NCBI GenBank assembly: GCA_001552765.1
Contig: KQ959474.1
Coordinates: 15,707-79,706, forward strand
Source of the DNA: Bacteroidales bacterium KA00344
GTDB lineage: Bacteria > Bacteroidota > Bacteroidia > Bacteroidales > Bacteroidaceae
Length of the DNA stretch: 64,000 nt
Direction of reading: 5' to 3'
This document shows, piece by piece, positions 42,699 through 51,781 of this stretch. The notes beneath the pieces are model-generated. The model was not told where the DNA came from. It did not search any database and worked only from the letters and a program-made list of their open reading frames with translations. The position numbers and the translations under genes were made by a program. Each line of letters opens with the position of its first letter. The first letter of the stretch is position 1.

Positions 42699-44060
42699 AT
42701 GAGAACAATCATTGATGGCGGTACCATTGTCAATGAAGGCAGAAAGTTTACAGGCACTGTCATTATAGACGACGACCGCATCTCTGATATTATCGAAGGA
42801 AACAGTAATCCCCGTGCACACTGCGAACGATTCGTGGATGCCACGGGGTGTTTTGTGTTGCCGGGTGTCATCGACGAACACGTGCATTTTCGTGAGCCGG
42901 GACTGACGCGCAAGGCCGATATGGAGAGCGAAACGCGTGCAGCGGCAGCAGGTGGGGTCACGTCGTTTTTTGATATGCCCAACACGGTGCCACAGACAAC
43001 AACTGTTGAGGCGTTGAGCGATAAAATAAGGCTGGCTGCCGATCGGAGCCATATCAACTACGGATTCTTTTTTGGAGCCACCAAAGACAACACCGGAGAT
43101 TTTTCCAAGATAGACAGAACGCGTGTTCCCGGCTTCAAGCTCTTTATGGGTGCGTCTACGGGAAATATGCTGGTGGATCGCAGAGATGCGCTTGAGTGTA
43201 TATTCAAGACCTGCGCCGATCTTGACTTGCCACTGATGACACATTGCGAAGACACGGCGATGATCAATAAAAACATGGCGGAGGCAAAACGGCAGTACGG
43301 TGATGATCCCGATATTGCGCTGCATCCAATAATTCGTTCGGCCGAAGCCTGCTATACCTCCTCATCTTTGGCTGTGAAGTTGGCACGCCGGTTTGGCACC
43401 CGTCTGCACATCGCCCATGTGACCACAGCCCGTGAGTTGTCGTTTTTTGAACCGAGTCGTCCGGGCAAGCCGTTGCCACAAATCACGGGAGAGGCAACTG
43501 TTACACACCTGTGGTTTAGCGAGGAAGACTATAAAACAAAGGGGGCACTCATCAAATGCAACCCATCGGTGAAGCGCAAAGAAGACCGTGCGGCTCTGCG
43601 CGAGGCGTTGGATGACGGGCGTATTGTTGCTGTCGGCACCGACCACGCACCGCACGAGATGAAAGATAAAATCGGAGGTTGCGCCAAGGCGGCTTCCGGA
43701 ATGCCAAGCATACAGTTTTCGCTGATTTCCATGCTGACGTTGGTGGACGAAGGTGTACTCTCCATCGTGCGGTTGGTGGAGCTCATGGCACATCATCCGG
43801 CTCAGTTGTTCTCGGTAAGTGAGCGTGGATTTCTGCGCAAAGGATATAAGGCCGACATTGCGATCGTACAGCGAACGGATCCATGGAAAGTTTCTGAGAA
43901 TCTGATTGAAAGCAAGTGTGGATGGAGCCCACTGATGGGACAACAATATCGGTGGAAAGTAAGACAGACTTTCTGCAACGGCCATTCGGTCTACGACAAT
44001 GGTCATGTTGATGAAGACTACTTTGGCGAAGCTCTGCGATTCAGACTCAACGAGGAATAA
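42699..44060 (+). CDS. pyrC: Dihydroorotase (multifunctional-type, class I)
   Basis: Zinc amidohydrolase that closes the dihydroorotate ring in pyrimidine synthesis. The 453 residues contain GVIDEHVHFREPGLTRKADME (HxH metal ligands), the Lys carboxylated as bridging ligand in GFKLFMGASTGN, the His ligands in LMTHCED and LHIAHVTTA and the catalytic Asp in GTDHAPHE. The length and the EPG-LT-KAD phrase fit class I dihydroorotases; allantoinase is the main alternative but less likely. The gene is followed by a metallophosphoesterase and plsC, probably one transcript. Confidence 0.93.
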   Translation: MRTIIDGGTIVNEGRKFTGTVIIDDDRISDIIEGNSNPRAHCERFVDATGCFVLPGVIDEHVHFREPGLTRKADMESETRAAAAGGVTSFFDMPNTVPQTTTVEALSDKIRLAADRSHINYGFFFGATKDNTGDFSKIDRTRVPGFKLFMGASTGNMLVDRRDALECIFKTCADLDLPLMTHCEDTAMINKNMAEAKRQYGDDPDIALHPIIRSAEACYTSSSLAVKLARRFGTRLHIAHVTTARELSFFEPSRPGKPLPQITGEATVTHLWFSEEDYKTKGALIKCNPSVKRKEDRAALREALDDGRIVAVGTDHAPHEMKDKIGGCAKAASGMPSIQFSLISMLTLVDEGVLSIVRLVELMAHHPAQLFSVSERGFLRKGYKADIAIVQRTDPWKVSENLIESKCGWSPLMGQQYRWKVRQTFCNGHSVYDNGHVDEDYFGEALRFRLNEE

Positions 44061-44148
44061 ATGCCTTGCCGGTTTTTGACTGCTTCTGCCCTATGTTATG
44101 GACAGTTTCCTGTTATCCACAACAGCTAACCCTTAAAAATAATATCTC

Positions 44149-45306
44149 TTGATAGCCCGGATATTTTTATTAGTCGTTCTCGCCATCGTATTGCCGGAGC
44201 TTTACGTTGAATGGTATATGCGCAATCGCCGCCGCGACCAATCGTGGTGGAGACGTGTGCTGAATTGGATACCTACGCTGATCATGCTGGTCTACACGAC
44301 GGTGTTGGCGATGAACAGAAACTTTGTACCCGATGATATGAGGATAATCAATGTCTATCTTCTGCTCACGGGACTATATGTCGTGCCTAAGGCTCTCTTT
44401 GCTTTGTGCTCGTTGGGGGGCGTGGCATGGAGGCGCTTGACACATTGCCGTTATAATTGGGGTAACCTTGTGGCATTCTTCCTTATTTTGTTTTGCTGGT
44501 ACTGCATCATTTACGGCTCAACGTTAGGTTTTCGCAAGCTCGAAGTGAGACATATAGATTTGTATTTTGACGACCTTCCCGAAAGTTTTGAAGGATATAA
44601 GATAGTTCATTTTACAGATGCACATGTTGGTAGTTTCAGCACAAGCGGTAGAAAAATCCTACAAAAAACTCTCGACAGCATCAATGCGCAGAAACCGGAT
44701 CTCATAGCTTTTACGGGTGATTTGCAGAATCTTAAGCCACGCGAACTGATTCCTGTCCGGAAGCAGTTGGCAGGATTGAAAGCCAAGGACGGTGTTGTTT
44801 CGGTTTTGGGAAATCACGATTACTGTGAATATATTGATGAGGACCCTATGATAGAAGCAGCCTACTGTAGAGAGATGATTACCCGACAGCGGCAACTGGG
44901 GTGGCAATTGCTGCTCAATGAGCATAAAGTTGTTTATCGCGGTGGGGACTCAATCATTGTTGCCGGAGAAGAAAATTTGGAAAAACCTGCCCGTGCCGAT
45001 TTTGCCAAAGCAATGAAAAAGGTAAACAAGGGAGCCTTTGTGGTGATGCTCCAACACAACCCTGAGGCATGGGATAAATACATAAAACCGAGCGGTCGTG
45101 TACAGCTCACGTTGAGCGGACATACGCATGGAGGGCAGGTGGCATTTTTCGGCTTTCGTCCGATATCCTTGAAATATAAGCAGGACTATGGTCTTTATGA
45201 AGAAGACAACAAAGCTCTGTACGTTTCTTCCGGTATAGGGGCACTCATCCCGTTCCGCTTCGGCATCTCCGGAGAGATTGCAGTCATCACATTACATACC
45301 AAATAA
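44149..45306 (+). CDS. Membrane-anchored metallophosphoesterase (YaeI/LpxG-like)
   Basis: A 385-residue calcineurin-like phosphoesterase with four N-terminal membrane helices (residues 1-130). The dinuclear metal site is complete: HFTDAHVGSF, AFTGDLQN, LGNHDY, and LSGHTHGGQ. The likely start is TTG at 44149, giving MIARIFLLVVLAIVLPELYV with an intact first helix; a later ATG would break it. Related proteins cleave UDP-diacylglucosamine or other phospho-diesters in the membrane, but the substrate is unproved. It is followed after 2 bp by plsC, which points to lipid metabolism. Confidence 0.88.
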   Translation: MIARIFLLVVLAIVLPELYVEWYMRNRRRDQSWWRRVLNWIPTLIMLVYTTVLAMNRNFVPDDMRIINVYLLLTGLYVVPKALFALCSLGGVAWRRLTHCRYNWGNLVAFFLILFCWYCIIYGSTLGFRKLEVRHIDLYFDDLPESFEGYKIVHFTDAHVGSFSTSGRKILQKTLDSINAQKPDLIAFTGDLQNLKPRELIPVRKQLAGLKAKDGVVSVLGNHDYCEYIDEDPMIEAAYCREMITRQRQLGWQLLLNEHKVVYRGGDSIIVAGEENLEKPARADFAKAMKKVNKGAFVVMLQHNPEAWDKYIKPSGRVQLTLSGHTHGGQVAFFGFRPISLKYKQDYGLYEEDNKALYVSSGIGALIPFRFGISGEIAVITLHTK

Positions 45307-45308
45307 TC

Positions 45309-46067
45309 ATGATGTATCTCTACAGACTGTATCAACTATTCATCTTTCTCCCCCTTATCTTAGTGGCAACAATTCTTACGGCTGTTGTTACAGTGACGGG
45401 GTGTTTCTTAGGTAACGGGCATTTTTGGGGTTATTATCCCGGCAAACTATGGTCACAACTCACCATCCGTTTGCTGTTTCTGCCTGTAAAGGTAGAGGGA
45501 TGCGAAAATCTGGTAAAGGGGCAGTCGTATGTGTTTGTGGCCAATCATCAGGGAATGTTCGATATTTTTCTTATTTACGGCTTTCTCAACCGCAACTTCA
45601 AATGGATGATGAAGAAGTCGCTCCGCAAGGTTCCTTTTGTGGGAGCGGCCAGCCAGGCAGCCCATCATATCTTTGTAGACCGCAGTGGAGCATCGGCCAT
45701 AAAACGCACCTATGACGAAGCTCGAAAGATACTGGACGAGGGAATGTCACTGGTAGTATTTCCCGAAGGTGCTCGGACCTTTACCGGACACATGGGCTTC
45801 TTTCGTCGCGGGGCGTTTGCCTTAGCCGATGAATTAGGTCTGCCGGTATGTCCACTCACCATCAACGGCTCGTTCCAAGTCATGCCTCGTATGCGTGACT
45901 ATCGCTGGGTGGAGTGGCATCCGCTCAGTCTGACGATACACAAGCCCATCGCTCCGATAGGTCAGGGGCGTGAGAATATTGACTATCTGAAAAATGAAAG
46001 CTACCGGGTGGTGATGGGAGGCCTTGTGAAAAACCATCAGGGTTATGTCGAAAATCCTGACCAATAA
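45309..46067 (+). CDS. 1-acyl-sn-glycerol-3-phosphate acyltransferase (PlsC family)
   Basis: A 252-residue acyltransferase that makes phosphatidic acid from lysophosphatidate. An N-terminal hydrophobic segment (about 8-35) precedes the catalytic ANHQGMFDIFL (HX4D), the GXXFVDR-like IFVDRSGA, the substrate-binding FPEGARTFTG and the LTINGSF block. Start ATG 45309, 2 bp after the phosphoesterase stop. The location at the end of a DUF4369-pyrC-phosphoesterase-plsC group suggests joint expression. Confidence 0.93.
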   Translation: MMYLYRLYQLFIFLPLILVATILTAVVTVTGCFLGNGHFWGYYPGKLWSQLTIRLLFLPVKVEGCENLVKGQSYVFVANHQGMFDIFLIYGFLNRNFKWMMKKSLRKVPFVGAASQAAHHIFVDRSGASAIKRTYDEARKILDEGMSLVVFPEGARTFTGHMGFFRRGAFALADELGLPVCPLTINGSFQVMPRMRDYRWVEWHPLSLTIHKPIAPIGQGRENIDYLKNESYRVVMGGLVKNHQGYVENPDQ

Positions 46068-46081
46068 ATATTGCGTTAATC

Positions 46082-46112
46082 ATTGTTTTTATCATTTTAT
46101 TTTATAATTTTG
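46082..46112 (+). promoter_or_regulatory. Promoter for the dolichol-phosphate-type glycosyltransferase
   Basis: ATTG (46082-46085, one base off TTTG), 19-bp spacer, TAATTTTG (46105-46112), 25 bp before the ATG. Confidence 0.65.
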
Positions 46113-46137
46113 CACTAAACGGAAATCCTATACCACT

Positions 46138-46890
46138 ATGCATGAAAGTGATTCTATAGTTATCATTCCCACATTCAATGAAAAGGAAAACATGGAAAAG
46201 ATTATTCGTGCCGTCTTTTCATTGGATAAGTGTTTTCATATTCTTGTGATTGACGATGGCAGTCCAGACGGAACGGCACAGATAGTGAAGGATCTGATGG
46301 CTTCTGAGTTTGCCGATCGTCTATTCTTGATTGAACGAAGCGGCAAGCAGGGCTTGGGGACGGCATATATCACAGGCTTTAAATGGGCATTGGAACGCAA
46401 TTATGAGTATGTTTTTGAGATGGATGCCGATTTCAGCCACAACCCCAACGATTTACCTCGCCTTTATGCTGCTTGTCACGATGAGGGTGCCGATGTGGCT
46501 GTAGGCTCGCGATATGTTACGGGGGTAAATGTGGTTAATTGGCCCATTGGACGCGTTTTGATGAGCTATTTTGCCTCACTGTATGTGAAATTTGTTACAG
46601 GTTTCAATGTCCACGACACTACTGCGGGCTTTGTTTGCTATCGCCGTCAGGTGCTGGAAACCATTGAACTCGACAAGATCCGTTTCAAGGGCTATGCCTT
46701 CCAGATTGAGATGAAGTACACTGCCTATAAGATTGGTTTTAAGATTAAAGAGGTTTCTGTGGTGTTTGTCAACCGCAAGGAGGGCACAAGCAAAATGAGT
46801 GGCGGTATCTTTAGCGAGGCTCTGTTTGGCGTGATGCGCTTGCGGTTAGATGGATGGTTTCGTAAATATCCAACCAAGAAACTCTCCTGA
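46138..46890 (+). CDS. Polyprenol monophosphomannose synthase-like glycosyltransferase (GT2)
   Basis: A 250-residue GT-A fold enzyme of the DPM1/Ppm1 group, which transfers a sugar from a nucleotide donor to polyprenyl phosphate. It has IPTFNEKENMEKII, the donor site VIDDGSPDGTA, the metal-binding EMDADFSHNP (DxD-like) and the acceptor-side TTAGFVCYRRQVLE and RKEGTSKMSGG. No C-terminal membrane anchor follows, so it is the short form. The sugar is not certain. It is a single gene with its own promoter. Confidence 0.92.
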   Translation: MHESDSIVIIPTFNEKENMEKIIRAVFSLDKCFHILVIDDGSPDGTAQIVKDLMASEFADRLFLIERSGKQGLGTAYITGFKWALERNYEYVFEMDADFSHNPNDLPRLYAACHDEGADVAVGSRYVTGVNVVNWPIGRVLMSYFASLYVKFVTGFNVHDTTAGFVCYRRQVLETIELDKIRFKGYAFQIEMKYTAYKIGFKIKEVSVVFVNRKEGTSKMSGGIFSEALFGVMRLRLDGWFRKYPTKKLS

Positions 46891-47376
46891 CTCTCTCCTG
46901 ATAACAGGAACACGGTGATGTAAGGGAAGGTAGGCTACACACTTTCGTATAAACGATTAAGCCGATAGACCAGTAAGACAGAACGAATAGGTGTGTTTTG
47001 TCCTAAGTATCAAGCATTATCGCAATGTCTATGAGACGCCATGCTGATGCGTTTTAAGCAACACTTCGGTGCCTTTGGGGTTGATTTACGGAGAGGGTAG
47101 ACTGTGTCATGGTGTGTTTGAGATAGAAATATACCATACTTTATGACTTAAATATTGGAAAAGGAGAATGTAAAAGAAGGAGGAGGGAGCTGTGACGGCT
47201 CTATACAAAGACATGGAGCTAATAATGCTTTCATAGTCTTCCAAAGAAAAAATAATACATAATATAAAGATTTCAGGCTCTACTATGGTTTTGTCCAAAT
47301 TGCTTTGCGGCAACCTTCCTTCTTTCAGTGGAATATGGGGAGACAGGACAGGAGCTGCGTATGAGCTTCTTGTTTA
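46891..47376. other. Intergenic region before mfd with no recognised feature
   Basis: No ORF with protein-like composition, tRNA, or exact promoter box was found. A minus-strand frame at 47107-47313 looks random. The 22-bp units of the interspersed element are not clearly present. Confidence 0.5.
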
Positions 47377-50300
47377 ATGACAATACAAGATTTACAACAA
47401 CTGTATGCAATGCTTCCACAAGGAGAAGCATTTGTGAAACTACTGGAAAACAAATCTATAAATAACGTTTTCCTGCGGGGACTTGTGGCTTCTTCTGCTC
47501 CCATGTTTTTTGCTTCAATTGCTCAAAAGCTAAAGTATCCCTTTGTTTTTATTCTCCATGATGCCGATGAGGCCGGTTATTTTTATAATGATTTAAACAC
47601 CTCTGATATCTCTGATGCGCGGAAAAATGGGCACGTTTTATTCTTCCCCTCAAGCTATCGCAGAGCTGTAAAATATGGGCAGCGGGATGCTGCCAATGAA
47701 ATTTTACGCACCGAAACACTTTCCCGGCTTCGTAGTTCCTACGCTGAGAATACTTCACAGTTGTCTTCTTCTAAGGGGAACGGGCAGACGGAAGAACTGC
47801 TTTTCATCGTGACCTATCCGGAGGCAATAGCCGAACTTGTTGTGTCTCAAAGCCATTTGGACGAACGGCGCATCTCGTTAAGAACATCACAAAATATAGA
47901 TGTCACTGAATTGCAGCATCGACTGCGCGAACTCGGCTTTGAAGAGAAAGATTATGTCTATGAGCCTGGCGAGTTTGCTGTGCGTGGAAGTATTCTTGAT
48001 GTTTATTCTTTTTCCGGCGAATTGCCTTTTCGCATAGACTTCTTCGGTGATGAAATAGATACCATTCGGACGTTTTCGGTTGAAGATCAGCTTTCCAAGG
48101 CCAAATTGAGCGAGGTTGATATTGTGCCCGAATTGGGTACTCTTGTATCCAACAAGATACCTTTTTTGCAATTTTTACCGCAAGACACAGTGATTGTTGC
48201 TAAGGATATGGACTATGTTCTTGATGTCATAGAGCGCATATACAATGAGGGCTTCTCTACGCAAGCGTTCACCGAACGCATGGAAGGGGCCACCGAGATG
48301 GAACAAGCACAAATTCAACGTGAGATGAACAAGGAGAGTACGCTTTGCACATCAACCCAGTTTGCGGCCGATGTGGAGAGATTCAGGCAGGTGAGTTTAG
48401 CTCCTCCCAATCCCTCCGAAAGCCGAAAGTCGAAAGCGTCGACCGTTGATGGCGATGCCGTTAGTTCTTCTTCTCTTTCGGGAAAAATTGCAGACGCCTC
48501 TATTCCCTTCCATATCAGCGCACAACCTTTGTTTCATAAGAATTTCACGTTGCTGCGACAGTCACTTGAAGACTATTTGTTGAAGGGTTATAAACTATAT
48601 ATTTTAGCCGACAGCAAAAAGCAACAGCAGCGCTTGCGCGATATATTTGATGAGATGGGAGGTGATTTGGAACGTTCCGGAGCTAATGCCCAGCGGTCGA
48701 GAATAGCGTTTACCCCTGTAGACCGCACACTTCATGAGGGTTTTGTAGATAACGACTTGAAGGTGTGCTTCTTCACCGATCATCAGATTTTCGACCGCTT
48801 TCACAAATACCAACTCAAGTCCGACGGTGCCCGTGCAGGAAAGATGGCACTCACCATGAAGGAGCTTCGGGAGATGGAGCCGGGCGATTTCATCGTTCAT
48901 GTAGACTTCGGAATAGGTAAATTCGGTGGGCTTGTAAGGGTGCCGATAACGTCTCAGGCTCCGTCTTCTATAGGGAAGGACAGCAGCAGTTCCGGTGAAA
49001 CAGATTCATATCAGGAAGTTATCCGCATCATCTATCAGAACAATGACAAGGTGGATGTTTCCATCCATTCGCTCTACAAAATATCCAAATATCGGAGCAG
49101 TGAAGCGGGGGAAGCTCCGCGTTTGAGCACACTCGGTACGGGGGCATGGGAGCGATTGAAAGAAAAGGCAAAGAAGCGTGTCAAAGATATTGCGCGAGAT
49201 TTGATACGTCTCTATGCCAAGCGCCGTGGGGAGAAAGGGTATTCGTTCAGCCCCGACAGTTTTATGCAGCATGAGTTGGAGGCCAGTTTCCTCTATGAAG
49301 ATACTCCCGACCAGCTCAAGGCCACGCAGGACGTGAAGGCCGACATGGAGCGTGCTCAACCCATGGACCGCCTGATCTGCGGCGATGTGGGTTTCGGCAA
49401 GACAGAGGTTGCGGTGCGTGCGGCGTTCAAAGCAGCCTGCGACTCCAAACAGGTAGCTGTGCTTGTACCTACTACCGTACTGGCTTTCCAGCATTTCCAG
49501 ACCTTCCGCGACCGTTTGCGAGACTTTCCCGTGCGTGTAGATTATCTTTCCCGGGCACGCTCCACGAAGCAAACCAAACAAGTATTGGAAGATCTTGAGA
49601 GCGGAAAGATAGATATTATCATCGGCACACACAAACTATTGGGCAAGACGGTGAAGTGGCACGATCTTGGATTACTGATTATCGACGAGGAGCATAAATT
49701 TGGCGTGAGCACCAAGGAGAAGCTCCGCAAGATGAAAACCAATGTCGATACCATCACCATGTCGGCTACCCCGATACCGCGAACGTTGCAGTTCTCACTG
49801 ATGGGGGCCCGCGACATGAGCATCATGCGCACCCCACCACCTAATCGTTATCCTATCTACACCGAGCTAAGTACGTTTGGTCATGAGGTGATAACCGATG
49901 CCATTAACTTCGAGATGAGCCGCAACGGTCAAGTGTTCTTCGTAAACAACCGTATCTCCAACCTCCAGGAAATTGCCAACTTGATACATAAGCATATACC
50001 CGACTGCCGTGTAGCCATCGGGCATGGGCAGATGTCGCCCGAACAATTGGAGAAAGTCGTCATGGGATTCATCAATTACGACTATGATGTGCTGCTTTCT
50101 ACGACCATTGTGGAGAATGGCATAGACATCCCCAATGCCAATACGATCATCATCAACGGTGCGCATCGCTTTGGACTTTCTGACCTTCACCAGATGCGTG
50201 GACGTGTGGGACGCTCCAATCGCAAGGCTTTCTGCTACCTGCTTGCTCCTCCCAAAAGCGTTCTTACGCCAGAGGCGCGTCGACGGTTAGAGGCTCTCGA

Positions 50301-50988
50301 AGCCTTCTCGGAGTTGGGCAGCGGATTCAATTTGGCTATGCAGGATTTGGATATACGGGGTGCCGGTAACCTGTTGGGGGCCGAACAGAGTGGTTTCATG
50401 GAGGATCTGGGCTACGAAACCTATCAGAAAATATTGAGCCAGGCGGTTACCGAACTTCGCAACGAAGAATTTTCAGATCTCTATTCCGAAGCAATCGAGC
50501 AAGGGAAGGAAATCTGCGGTAGTGATTTTGTGGAAGATTGTGCGGTGGAAAGCGATTTAGAGATGTATTTCCCCGACACCTACGTGCCGGGCAGCAGCGA
50601 GCGGATGTTGCTCTATCGTGAACTCGACAACATCGAGAACGATGATGACCTCTCGGCCTATCGTGACCGACTCATCGACCGTTTTGGGCCGGTGCCGCCC
50701 GAAGGAGAAGAGTTGATGCAGGTTGTTGCACTCCGACGTGTAGGCAAGCGGCTTGGCTGCGAGAAGGTAACGCTGAAATCGGGCGTGATGAATCTTCAAT
50801 TTGTTTCTAATCAGGATAGTCCATTCTACCAGAGTCCCGCCTTTGGCCGCATTATCAAATATGTGATGGCCAACCCTCGTCGCTGCAATTTCAAGGATAG
50901 TCGGGGCCGCCGCCTTATCCACGTGGAAGATGTGCCAAGTGTCGCTGAGGCTGTCGGTATTATGCGGCAGATGGAAAAGCAGGAATAA
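47377..50988 (+). CDS. mfd: Transcription-repair coupling factor Mfd
   Basis: ATP-driven translocase that removes stalled RNA polymerase and recruits UvrA. At 1203 residues it is a little long. The UvrB-like N-terminal part is at about 1-330, the CarD-like RNA-polymerase-interaction domain at about 490-570 (EPGDFIVHVDFGIGKFGGLV), the helicase core has Walker A GDVGFGKTEVAVRAAF near 669 and the DEEH box near 770, and the TRCF domain is near 1040-1150. Two serine-rich insertions occur, near 340-372 and 525-546, the second inside the RID. Start ATG 47377 (MTIQDLQQLYAM). No promoter box was found nearby. Confidence 0.96.
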   Translation: MTIQDLQQLYAMLPQGEAFVKLLENKSINNVFLRGLVASSAPMFFASIAQKLKYPFVFILHDADEAGYFYNDLNTSDISDARKNGHVLFFPSSYRRAVKYGQRDAANEILRTETLSRLRSSYAENTSQLSSSKGNGQTEELLFIVTYPEAIAELVVSQSHLDERRISLRTSQNIDVTELQHRLRELGFEEKDYVYEPGEFAVRGSILDVYSFSGELPFRIDFFGDEIDTIRTFSVEDQLSKAKLSEVDIVPELGTLVSNKIPFLQFLPQDTVIVAKDMDYVLDVIERIYNEGFSTQAFTERMEGATEMEQAQIQREMNKESTLCTSTQFAADVERFRQVSLAPPNPSESRKSKASTVDGDAVSSSSLSGKIADASIPFHISAQPLFHKNFTLLRQSLEDYLLKGYKLYILADSKKQQQRLRDIFDEMGGDLERSGANAQRSRIAFTPVDRTLHEGFVDNDLKVCFFTDHQIFDRFHKYQLKSDGARAGKMALTMKELREMEPGDFIVHVDFGIGKFGGLVRVPITSQAPSSIGKDSSSSGETDSYQEVIRIIYQNNDKVDVSIHSLYKISKYRSSEAGEAPRLSTLGTGAWERLKEKAKKRVKDIARDLIRLYAKRRGEKGYSFSPDSFMQHELEASFLYEDTPDQLKATQDVKADMERAQPMDRLICGDVGFGKTEVAVRAAFKAACDSKQVAVLVPTTVLAFQHFQTFRDRLRDFPVRVDYLSRARSTKQTKQVLEDLESGKIDIIIGTHKLLGKTVKWHDLGLLIIDEEHKFGVSTKEKLRKMKTNVDTITMSATPIPRTLQFSLMGARDMSIMRTPPPNRYPIYTELSTFGHEVITDAINFEMSRNGQVFFVNNRISNLQEIANLIHKHIPDCRVAIGHGQMSPEQLEKVVMGFINYDYDVLLSTTIVENGIDIPNANTIIINGAHRFGLSDLHQMRGRVGRSNRKAFCYLLAPPKSVLTPEARRRLEALEAFSELGSGFNLAMQDLDIRGAGNLLGAEQSGFMEDLGYETYQKILSQAVTELRNEEFSDLYSEAIEQGKEICGSDFVEDCAVESDLEMYFPDTYVPGSSERMLLYRELDNIENDDDLSAYRDRLIDRFGPVPPEGEELMQVVALRRVGKRLGCEKVTLKSGVMNLQFVSNQDSPFYQSPAFGRIIKYVMANPRRCNFKDSRGRRLIHVEDVPSVAEAVGIMRQMEKQE

Positions 50989-51045
50989 AACATGGCGTTT
51001 GCCATTACAGTTTCTTGCGGTCTCAATGGGATGATGCAACTTTGA

Positions 51046-51143
51046 CGTCAGCCTGTTGCGTTTGTCGCGTGTTTATATTTTGTTTGTCATACGATGTTGT
51101 CTTGTATGAAATTTGTCCATATTCCAAACGCAACACGCTGACG
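51046..51143. repeat. 19-bp inverted repeat downstream of mfd
   Basis: 51046-51064 (CGTCAGCCTGTTGCGTTTG) and 51125-51143 are complementary at 18 of 19 positions. The 60-nt interior contains a smaller stem (TCATAC with GTATGA). It could form a cruciform or a large terminator after mfd. The rest of 50989-51300 holds nothing else recognised. Confidence 0.7.
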
Positions 51144-51301
51144 CCAGTGTAGAGTCGCGATACGAAGACATTAAGAATAAACTACGAAGAAGTATTATCA
51201 AAAACTTGCACAATATTTTTTAAGTGTGCAAGTAATCGGTTTTTTTGTGTAAAAGTCGTTAAAAATAAAGGAAGCTCCAATCCCTAAAGTCGTTTTTTAT
51301 T

Positions 51302-51309
51302 TATCTTTG
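51302..51309 (+). promoter_or_regulatory. -7 box TATCTTTG for the oxidoreductase operon
   Basis: TATCTTTG matches TAnnTTTG and lies 31 bp before ATG 51341. The -33 TTTG is not evident. Confidence 0.55.
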
Positions 51310-51340
51310 TATATATGGACATGAAGAAAAATAAGTACAA

Positions 51341-51520
51341 ATGACTGCTCATGAATATTATCTTGAGGGCAATGAGCACCGCAGGAAGGGAAATTTCGCC
51401 GCAGCCATGAACTGTTATAGCGAGGCCATCAGGCTTGATGGAAACAGTCCGGCGGCAGAAGCCCGACAGATGCTCGAAAACATTATGAACTTCTATTGTA
51501 AGGATTACTATAATCCTTGA
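51341..51520 (+). CDS. Small tetratricopeptide-repeat protein (59 aa)
   Basis: A 59-residue protein starting MTAHEYYLEGNEHRRKGNFA with one full TPR motif (about 5-38: G-x-x-x-x-x-x-G-N-[FY]-x-x-A-x-x-x-Y-x-x-A-[IL]) and a capping helix (PAAEARQMLENIMNFY). It is the first gene after the promoter box and is followed 25 bp later by the ferredoxin subunit, so it belongs to the 2-oxoacid:ferredoxin oxidoreductase operon. A small TPR protein at this spot is a recurrent arrangement in Bacteroidales. It may help assembly, but this is an inference. Confidence 0.85.
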   Translation: MTAHEYYLEGNEHRRKGNFAAAMNCYSEAIRLDGNSPAAEARQMLENIMNFYCKDYYNP

Positions 51521-51545
51521 ACAATTCAAAAAAATCAAAACTTAT

Positions 51546-51779
51546 ATGGGCAAGATAAAAGGTGCCATTGTAGTGAATGTCGAACGGTGCAAAGGGTGCA
51601 CGTTGTGCATTGTGGCATGTCCGAAAAATGTCATTGCTTTGGCCAATAGAAAAGTGAACGCACGTGGATATACCTACGTGGAGGCTGCACGCCCCGATGA
51701 TTGCATAGGCTGTGCGTCCTGCGGAATCGTATGTCCGGACGGATGCATTACGGTGTATCGTAAGAAGATGGAGGACTGA
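51546..51779 (+). CDS. 2-oxoacid:ferredoxin oxidoreductase, ferredoxin-like delta subunit
   Basis: A 77-residue protein with two 4Fe-4S motifs: CKGCTLCIVACPK (about 15-27) and CIGCASCGIVCPDG (about 53-66). It carries electrons from the ThDP site to ferredoxin. The gene stands first of the four subunit genes and is followed by the alpha subunit after 2 bp. Confidence 0.94.
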   Translation: MGKIKGAIVVNVERCKGCTLCIVACPKNVIALANRKVNARGYTYVEAARPDDCIGCASCGIVCPDGCITVYRKKMED

Positions 51780-51781
51780 CA

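Noticed and set aside
47107-47313. A 68-codon minus-strand frame before mfd
   Set aside because: Random-looking composition, no promoter box or start signal, and no recognisable domain.
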